Source: Lachnospiraceae bacterium
Lineage (GTDB): Bacteria; Bacillota; Clostridia; Lachnospirales; Lachnospiraceae
Length of the DNA stretch: 64,000 bases
NCBI GenBank assembly: GCA_015056945.1
Contig: SVFH01000007.1
Span: 1-64,000 of the forward strand
Direction of reading: 5' to 3'
Shown one piece after another: positions 56,164 to 61,590 of the stretch; the first letter of the stretch is position 1, and the number at the start of each line of letters is the position of its first letter. The position numbers were made by a program, and so were the translations under genes. The notes under the pieces were generated by a model that did not search any database, was not told the DNA's origin, and was given only the letters and a program-made list of their open reading frames with translations.

Positions 56164-56208
56164 TCAATTTCGTAAATAAACGTATCTTAGATAATTATGC
56201 ATATCCAT
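56164..56208 (-). CDS. 14-residue possible leader peptide
   Basis: MDMHNYLRYVYLRN is encoded behind a near-perfect AAGGAGG site nine bases before the ATG. It lies upstream of the 37-residue ORF and DUF932 gene. Such a short frame with a strong site may be a leader peptide, or the site may be chance in an A/G-rich region. Confidence 0.35.
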   Translation of the reverse strand: MDMHNYLRYVYLRN

Positions 56209-56313
56209 AAGCCACTACCTCCTTCCGGGAATAATTAATATATTTAAACAGAGCATTCTTATATATCTCTACAGTTATAATATATAATTGAAAATCCGGA
56301 CTTTTACATCAAC

Positions 56314-56348
56314 GGCAAAAGGCAGTAGAGCTTTTCGCCCTACTGCCT
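56314..56348 (-). terminator. Terminator of the RHH/relaxase-like/HTH operon
   Basis: Minus-strand GGCAGTAG and CTACTGCC (8 bp, perfect) close an 11-nt loop and are followed by TTTTGCCG, just after the HTH gene. Confidence 0.8.
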
Positions 56349-56375
56349 GCACCGACATTTCTTCTTGGTATTATT

Positions 56376-56576
56376 TTACTCCTCTACATCCATAATATCT
56401 CCAAGGTCACAATTGAGGGTATTACAGATACGCATAAGACAATCTAAAGCTATGGGATAACCCCTTTTCATACGTGATAAGGATGATCTGGATACTCCTG
56501 ATTTCTCTACAAGTTCACTCTTTGTCATATTAAGGTCTATTAATCGTTTCCAAAGTTTATTAAAATTATACTTCAT
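56376..56576 (-). CDS. Small Cro/CI-type HTH regulator
   Basis: The frame is open from 56666, but the ATG at 56576 has AAGGGGG before it and gives 66 residues starting MKYNFNKLWKRLIDLNMTKS. This is one HTH_26-type domain (ELVEKSGVSRSSLSRMKRGYP; LMRICNTLNCDLGDIMDV). It is the last gene of the RHH/relaxase-like operon, 10 nt after the relaxase-like gene, and may regulate the element. Confidence 0.82.
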   Translation of the reverse strand: MKYNFNKLWKRLIDLNMTKSELVEKSGVSRSSLSRMKRGYPIALDCLMRICNTLNCDLGDIMDVEE

Positions 56577-56586
56577 ATTTGCCCCC

Positions 56587-57108
56587 TTAATTGTACTCTG
56601 CATTATAATCCTGAAAACATTCACTATCATCCTCATTCGTAAAGAAAACTGAATCTCCCGCTTCAAATACCCATTTCTGACCGGATAAGCTTTCTAGCGT
56701 TTTCTGTAACTGCAAATATGTATGATTATTGTCATGAAATACGCTGCCGTTTTTATACGAAACTGCATTCAACACGAATGTAGCCTCCAGCAGACCATCG
56801 TTATTGTGGTCCAGTACCGCTATTGTTTGATACTCACTATTTAAATACTGAACTACCGTACCAACAAATGTCTGCGCCATCTGAATATTAGTTCCTGGTT
56901 CAAATATTAGCTGAAAACAATGTACCGGTATTGCAAGGCTTCCATACGCTCTCTGTACCATTTCAAAAGAAGATATAATTGCTCCGGAATCATCCAAATA
57001 ACCACCCCATCTGCATATCGTATCCGGTCTGTTCCATACATCGTTAATCAATTTTTTCATATAACCTTGTCTCTGACGTTTGTTACGAATCACTCTAATT
57101 ACTGCCAT
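56587..57108 (-). CDS. Relaxase-like protein with degenerate HUH motif
   Basis: The 173-residue protein resembles the N-terminal nuclease domain of MobP/VirD2-type relaxases. It starts MAVIRVIRNKRQRQGYMKKL (compare MAVIKxIxNKRxxxxLKxxI), has HCFQLIFEPGTNIQMAQTFV and ends its core with FVLNAVSYKNGSVFHDN, like FVINSVSYxxGKKFH. Where relaxases have H-x7-H-x-H, this protein reads HNNDGLLEATF: the first His remains but the H-x-H metal ligands are Glu and Thr. It is therefore probably not an active nickase. It is encoded between an RHH protein and an HTH protein, like a mobilisation module. Confidence 0.65.
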   Translation of the reverse strand: MAVIRVIRNKRQRQGYMKKLINDVWNRPDTICRWGGYLDDSGAIISSFEMVQRAYGSLAIPVHCFQLIFEPGTNIQMAQTFVGTVVQYLNSEYQTIAVLDHNNDGLLEATFVLNAVSYKNGSVFHDNNHTYLQLQKTLESLSGQKWVFEAGDSVFFTNEDDSECFQDYNAEYN

Positions 57109-57122
57109 TTTACTGTTTCCTC

Positions 57123-57395
57123 CTATCCTTTCAGCATTATGATACTTTCCAATGTTTTTGTAAGTTGTCTGTACTGGTCTTTATCCACAGAGTCCTTAAT
57201 TGCTTCTAACTGATTACACATTTGCACCAATAAAGCAGCTTCTACCGGACGATTAGAACCCTCCTCTAAATATTCCTGAAGGGCAAGTCTCATTACTTGA
57301 GATTTCTTTAAATTCCTTTTTTCTGCCACCTCTGCTATCTGCTGATTAAGACTATCCTTAACTGTACAGGCTAATGTTTTATTATTTGTTTTCAC
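57123..57395 (-). CDS. RHH (CopG/MobC-like) DNA-binding protein
   Basis: The frame is open from 57470, but a GTG at 57393-57395 has GGAGGTG upstream and gives 90 residues. The RHH core is KTLACTVKDSLNQQIAEVAEKRNLKKSQVMRLALQEYL. A helical C-terminus follows. Beside a relaxase-like gene it may be the accessory oriT-binding protein, or the repressor of this operon. An AACAATATTGTT palindrome lies upstream at about 57464-57475. Confidence 0.75.
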   Translation of the reverse strand: MKTNNKTLACTVKDSLNQQIAEVAEKRNLKKSQVMRLALQEYLEEGSNRPVEAALLVQMCNQLEAIKDSVDKDQYRQLTKTLESIIMLKG

Positions 57396-57500
57396 TGTAG
57401 TGTTCACCTCCGTGTATTTATTTACAGTAATGTTAATAAAACGAAATACAAAATGACCCATACAGAACAATATTGTTTCTAAACAAATACGTTATAAGCA

Positions 57501-57536
57501 CAAAGGGAATACCTCATACGTGAGATACTCCCTTTA
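57501..57536 (-). terminator. Terminator of the beta-helix surface-protein gene
   Basis: Minus-strand AAAGGGAGTATCTC and GAGGTATTCCCTTT (14 bp with mismatches) close a 6-nt loop directly after the gene. The following T-run is short (TTTGTGC). Confidence 0.6.
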
Positions 57537-57556
57537 ATTTCTTCGATAACTAATAT

Positions 57557-59827
57557 TTAATTTTCCCCAACAGATACTGTAGATGCTTTCTTTTTTTCTG
57601 ATGGTTTATAAAGAAGCGTTATAAAAATTGCAGCAAGCAACATCATTTTTATTATCTCATACCAGTTAATAGATGACGTTGTATTTTCGTTCTCCGCTGT
57701 TGCTGGAGTTGCCGTAGTCGTCACATTTTCAGTCACCGGTGTTGCCACTATTGGTTCCTGTGCCACCGACTCCTGTATTCTTTCCTGTAATACAGTCGGC
57801 TCAGTTGCTACCTCCTCGTTGCTAATTACAATTTTCGGCACACCATCTACTATTTCATAAGACAGATCAACCCCATGCAAATCCAAAGTAAGATTATCCG
57901 GCATCTGCATATTCATAAATCCCGATGTAGTATTTTCACTAACGGTTTCCGTTTTTTGTTCTGTAGTAGGTTTTGTTGTACCTGTCTCCTTTACTCCACC
58001 TGTATTTCCTGTTGTATTTGTACCTTGTGGGGTATTGTAAGTATAATAATTATTTGTGGTAGTCGTCGTAGTGGTTGTAGACGATTTATCTTCTGTAGAA
58101 GTATTTGTATTTGTGGTATTACTCTGGTCATAATTGTTCGTCACATTGCCGGATGTAGCAGAATCAGAGGAATTATCAGAACCATCATCTTGTGTAGTAT
58201 TATCTCCATCCTTATCTGTAGTATTGTCCTGATTTCCTGAATCTGTATTATCCTCCGAATCATCCTTCTTTCCAGAATCCTCGTCTGTGGTGCTATCATC
58301 AGCACCATCCCCTGTATCACTAGGATTATCTACATTGCCTCCATCTCCAGTATTACCTGTGTTGTCATCATTTTCTCCATCTTCCGAAGTTCCACCATCT
58401 TCTTGATTATCAGAGTTTCCTGTATCTTCTGTTCCTCCGTGTTCCGAATCATCTGACGCACCCGTATCGTCATCATCACCTGTTCCATCTTCGCCACCTG
58501 TATCATCAGGATTCTCGGTACTTCCTGAATCTTCGTTATCGCCCGGATTGTCTGTGTTGCCAGCGTCTTCATTGTCACTTGGATTATCTGCATTTCCGGA
58601 ATCCTCATTATCTCCCGGATCATCTGTATTTCCTGAATCCTCATTATCATTCGAATTGTCTGTATCTCCAGAATCCTCCGTACTTCCTTCCTCCTCTGTA
58701 TTATCAGAGTCCTCCGAATTATCTCCACTACCAGTATCATCCGAACCTTCCGTGTCACTTCCATCTTCTGTTCCACCCGAATCTTCGGTATCTTCTCCTG
58801 TTCCGGAATCGTCACCAGTATCTTCGGTATCGTCTGTACTACCGGAGTCATCTTCTGTATCTCCTGTCCCCTCATCACCTTGGCACACAAGCTTTAGCAA
58901 AGACATCGAATCAAAAACATTAATATCATATACCCCTGCCTGATTTATTTCCTCCATTGTTGCAGGACCATCAAATCTCCATTCTACCGGTGATAGTCCC
59001 TCTGCTTCATACAAAGACATAACATCAGACAGGTTATCATTTGTAAAGGATGTATAATTTACGTTATTGGCAAAATCATTTCCATAAATTGCAGTATTAC
59101 CATAAACTACACTTTGACGAACCGTAAGAAGGTCTGTGTTAAAGACTGCACCACCAACTCTTCCTGCCTGATTAGCCGTTATCTTGCAGCTATCAATAGC
59201 AAGACTTCTCCCATTATAAATAGCTCCTCCATCTTCTTGTGCCAATCCATTTTGCAGACTACACCCGTTCAAAGTAGTTGTTCCATTATTTTCAATATGT
59301 CCACCTTTAATTGCGCTATTATTTTGAAAAACTGTTGTAGTTGCATTGAATGTACCACAATCAGAAACCTGTATTGCCCCTACAGAACTACTGGCATGGT
59401 TTTGTACTACTGAATTATTTAGATTCAAAGTTCCATCCACGTATATCATAGGATTGTATCCTGTAACCTGAGAACTGTTTCCATCAAAGGTTATATTGTA
59501 AATGGTAAGCTTCGTAATCTGAGTAAGCCATAAATAAGCATCTGGGTTCATAAAAACAATATAAATATGCCTACTGCCATCTTCAGTACCCCAAATAACA
59601 TTTGATGAATCCACCGGAATAAGCGAATCAATTCCTATAACAGTTCCGTCAGCTACTGTATCTATGGCATTTTGCAAGTCAGCAAAACTGCTTACTATAA
59701 TATCCGGGGTAGACATATCTACAATTCCGCCAGACGCTTTTACTGTAATTTCCAATGTTTGAACCACAACTAAAGATATTACCAACGTTAGTACCGTCAC
59801 AAATTTCTTTATTCTTCTGCTTCTCAT
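57557..59827 (-). CDS. Secreted beta-helix surface protein with long acidic linker and C-terminal membrane anchor
   Basis: The 756-residue product is a probable element-encoded adhesin or surface factor; its ligand is unknown. A signal peptide lies at 1-32 (RRIKKFVTVLTLVISLVVVQ). Residues 40-265 look like a right-handed beta-helix with polymorphic-outer-membrane-type turns (GGHIENNG, GGAIYNG, GGAVFN). Residues about 325-560 are a very long low-complexity Asp/Ser/Gly/Thr/Glu/Asn linker (EDSGNTDDPGDN-type units). A Thr/Asn-rich stretch follows. A C-terminal transmembrane helix (WYEIIKMMLLAAIFITLLY) ends in KPSEKKK. No LPXTG is seen. It lies between the SUKH operon and the RHH operon and has its own terminator. 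Confidence 0.85.
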   Translation of the reverse strand: MRSRRIKKFVTVLTLVISLVVVQTLEITVKASGGIVDMSTPDIIVSSFADLQNAIDTVADGTVIGIDSLIPVDSSNVIWGTEDGSRHIYIVFMNPDAYLWLTQITKLTIYNITFDGNSSQVTGYNPMIYVDGTLNLNNSVVQNHASSSVGAIQVSDCGTFNATTTVFQNNSAIKGGHIENNGTTTLNGCSLQNGLAQEDGGAIYNGRSLAIDSCKITANQAGRVGGAVFNTDLLTVRQSVVYGNTAIYGNDFANNVNYTSFTNDNLSDVMSLYEAEGLSPVEWRFDGPATMEEINQAGVYDINVFDSMSLLKLVCQGDEGTGDTEDDSGSTDDTEDTGDDSGTGEDTEDSGGTEDGSDTEGSDDTGSGDNSEDSDNTEEEGSTEDSGDTDNSNDNEDSGNTDDPGDNEDSGNADNPSDNEDAGNTDNPGDNEDSGSTENPDDTGGEDGTGDDDDTGASDDSEHGGTEDTGNSDNQEDGGTSEDGENDDNTGNTGDGGNVDNPSDTGDGADDSTTDEDSGKKDDSEDNTDSGNQDNTTDKDGDNTTQDDGSDNSSDSATSGNVTNNYDQSNTTNTNTSTEDKSSTTTTTTTTNNYYTYNTPQGTNTTGNTGGVKETGTTKPTTEQKTETVSENTTSGFMNMQMPDNLTLDLHGVDLSYEIVDGVPKIVISNEEVATEPTVLQERIQESVAQEPIVATPVTENVTTTATPATAENENTTSSINWYEIIKMMLLAAIFITLLYKPSEKKKASTVSVGEN
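58150..58880 (-). repeat. Low-complexity acidic repeat region
   Basis: This encodes the Asp/Ser/Gly/Thr/Asn linker of the surface protein. Units such as EDSGNTDDPGDN, EDSGNADNPSDN and EDAGNTDNPGDN recur in about 36-nt steps at 58520-58690. Length variation between strains is likely. Confidence 0.8.
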
Positions 59828-59854
59828 TTAAAATTTCACCTCTTTTTGTAATCT

Positions 59855-59902
59855 GGTATATATGTATACCTTTCTAAATTTTACAGAAAGAGTGTAAAAT
59901 TT
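59855..59902. promoter_or_regulatory. Two dyads upstream of the beta-helix surface-protein gene
   Basis: GGTATA-TATG-TATACC (59855-59870) and AAATTTTACA-gaaagag-TGTAAAATTT (59876-59902) are perfect inverted repeats in the 100 nt before the gene. They are possible operators. Confidence 0.5.
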
Positions 59903-59929
59903 TTAACGTAGCTGGAGCGATAAATTGTT

Positions 59930-59966
59930 CAAAAAAATTAGGTGAGTTTTTATTCCCACCTAATCT
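59930..59966 (-). terminator. Terminator of the HerA/toxin/immunity operon
   Basis: Minus-strand ATTAGGTG and CACCTAAT (8 bp, perfect) close a 12-nt loop and are followed by TTTTT, about 60 nt after the SUKH gene. Confidence 0.88.
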
Positions 59967-60026
59967 CATATTATCTATTACGTTGATTCAGTTAAAAATA
60001 GGATAATTATTTCCATAAATTAATAA

Positions 60027-60575
60027 TTATAATATCACCTCTGACTGAATCACATTTTTATATTTATCATATTCTATCTGCCACATGTTTCTAAGACCTT
60101 CTGAAATATTATGTCCTTTACCATTCTTTATAAGAATTTCTTCTCTTTCGGATGGACTCCTCCTTGCCGCCTCACTTATAGGCTTACTTTCACAGTTAGA
60201 GATAAATTCTTTTAATGAATTTGCGACCACACTTTTCTTATTTGTCTCGTGGTCGCCAAAAAAGATTTTTCCAACACCACTTAACTGAATAAAATAAACA
60301 TTACCAAATGTATCACCAGCTATGGGTAATAATTTTTCCCCATTATATTGTATGCATTCAACATCATTTATGCTGTATTTTACATTACCTAGACCTCTAA
60401 AGAATCTAATATCCGATGAAAAATCATGAGTGATGAATCTTGTATTTGGAGTCTCTCCACCATTATACTTCTTTAAAAATTTTACAAGTTCATCCGGAAA
60501 TTTTAAAGCAAACCTTTCTTCATATTCGTTGATTCTGTTTACTATATCATCACACGAATTTTTAACTATTAGCAT
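60027..60575 (-). CDS. SUKH (SMI1/KNR4) family immunity protein
   Basis: SUKH proteins neutralise nuclease toxins of polymorphic toxin systems. The start at 60575 has AAGGAGG at good spacing, inside the last codons of the toxin gene, giving 182 residues. The family core is seen: INEYEERFALKFPDELVKFLKKYNGGETPN, IQYNGEKLLPIAGDTFGNVYFIQL and GKIFFGDHET. It overlaps the toxin gene by 14 nt, which keeps the two in step. A strong terminator follows. Confidence 0.88.
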   Translation of the reverse strand: MLIVKNSCDDIVNRINEYEERFALKFPDELVKFLKKYNGGETPNTRFITHDFSSDIRFFRGLGNVKYSINDVECIQYNGEKLLPIAGDTFGNVYFIQLSGVGKIFFGDHETNKKSVVANSLKEFISNCESKPISEAARRSPSEREEILIKNGKGHNISEGLRNMWQIEYDKYKNVIQSEVIL

Positions 60576-61590
60576 TATCAACATCCTCCTTATATTTACT
60601 ATGCCCACCTGCATGAGTAAATTCCTTATGATATTCTTCTTTTACCAACTGTAGAACACCATTCTCTGAATCATGATGAAGTGCATATCCCTCAGGAATC
60701 TCCGTTAATCCATATTCTTCTTCGAGTATTTTCAAGTACTCTTCTTTATCCTTGGGTCTTTCACCTCTAAAATACCCGATATTTATGTCTTCTATATATG
60801 GGTGCTTTGTTTCAGGGGGAAACACTGGATATCCATCTACATAAGGAACTTTTACTCCTTCTGCGTTCACATATACCCAAATCTCTTTCCCGTCTTTAAT
60901 CTGTATTTCAATTTTTCCACCCTTTTCAAACCACTTTGCAAGGTTTGGTGAATTCATTGGTTTATTCTCTTTGATTTCTTTGTAAGATGCATTCATTCCA
61001 TCTTTCATCTCTTCAAGACTACTATAAACCTTTGAACCGTTTTTGTCTTCTCCCCTCTCATAATTTCCCTTTAATTTTTCATCATACATTTTTTCCAATT
61101 CGGTAACATCAAAATTTTCCATGCCCTCTTCTAACATTTCTTCAATCTGGAGTTCATTAATCCCTGTTGATTTTTCCTCATAGAAATCTTCCATTTTAGG
61201 CAATGCAACAATCTCGTTTGCTTCGCCTGAAAAATCCTCGATTTCGGGTAAATTATTTTTCCAATCTATCTCCTCAGAAAATTCTTCACTTTCTGGTAAC
61301 GCAGCAATTCCTTCTACTTCATCGGAAAAATCCTCGATTTCAGGCAATTCTGCTATTTCTCCTACCTCGTCTGAAAAATCCTCAATTTCCGGCAATTCTG
61401 CTATTCCATCTACCTCATCGGAAAAATCCTCGATTTCAGGCAATTCTGCCATCCCTCCTACCTCATCGGAAAAATCTTCTATTTCCGGCAGGCTGGAAAT
61501 CCCATCCACATTACCTACAGAATCTTCTATTGTGGGTAAATCAATCTTTTGACTATTCGGAATGCTTTGTTCTACTTCTTTACCAAACAT
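60562..61590 (-). CDS. LHH-type HNH/ENDO VII nuclease toxin with N-terminal acidic repeats
   Basis: The 342-residue protein is a probable DNase toxin. The C-terminal 45 residues are the LHH signature of the HNH/ENDO VII fold: EGYALHHDSENGVLQLVKEEYHKEFTHAGGHSKYK. Residues 18-145 are eight 16-residue repeats (LPEIEDFSDEVxGIAE), all acidic. A middle region (150-290) contains a KGGKIEIQIKDGKEIWVYVN strand pair and GYPVFPPETKHPYIED before the nuclease. There is no signal peptide, LXG or WXG motif. The ATG overlaps the stop of the HerA-like gene (TGATG), with GGGAGG before it. The SUKH immunity gene overlaps its end. Confidence 0.85.
   Translation of the reverse strand: MFGKEVEQSIPNSQKIDLPTIEDSVGNVDGISSLPEIEDFSDEVGGMAELPEIEDFSDEVDGIAELPEIEDFSDEVGEIAELPEIEDFSDEVEGIAALPESEEFSEEIDWKNNLPEIEDFSGEANEIVALPKMEDFYEEKSTGINELQIEEMLEEGMENFDVTELEKMYDEKLKGNYERGEDKNGSKVYSSLEEMKDGMNASYKEIKENKPMNSPNLAKWFEKGGKIEIQIKDGKEIWVYVNAEGVKVPYVDGYPVFPPETKHPYIEDINIGYFRGERPKDKEEYLKILEEEYGLTEIPEGYALHHDSENGVLQLVKEEYHKEFTHAGGHSKYKEDVDNANS
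61156..61539 (-). repeat. Eight 48-bp tandem repeats in the toxin gene
   Basis: The eight units have an exact 48-bp period and encode LPxIEDFSDEVxGIAE-type 16-residue repeats. The second to fifth units are nearly identical at protein level, and the outer ones have diverged. They are coding repeats, not a CRISPR array. Confidence 0.9.

Noticed and set aside
58330-58943. Long frames on both strands in other phases of the acidic linker
   Set aside because: They arise from the low-complexity repeat of the surface-protein gene and have no sites for translation start.
61156-61539. 48-bp direct repeats resembling a CRISPR array
   Set aside because: The repeats have no unique spacers, are contiguous and encode a regular in-frame 16-residue protein repeat within the toxin gene.
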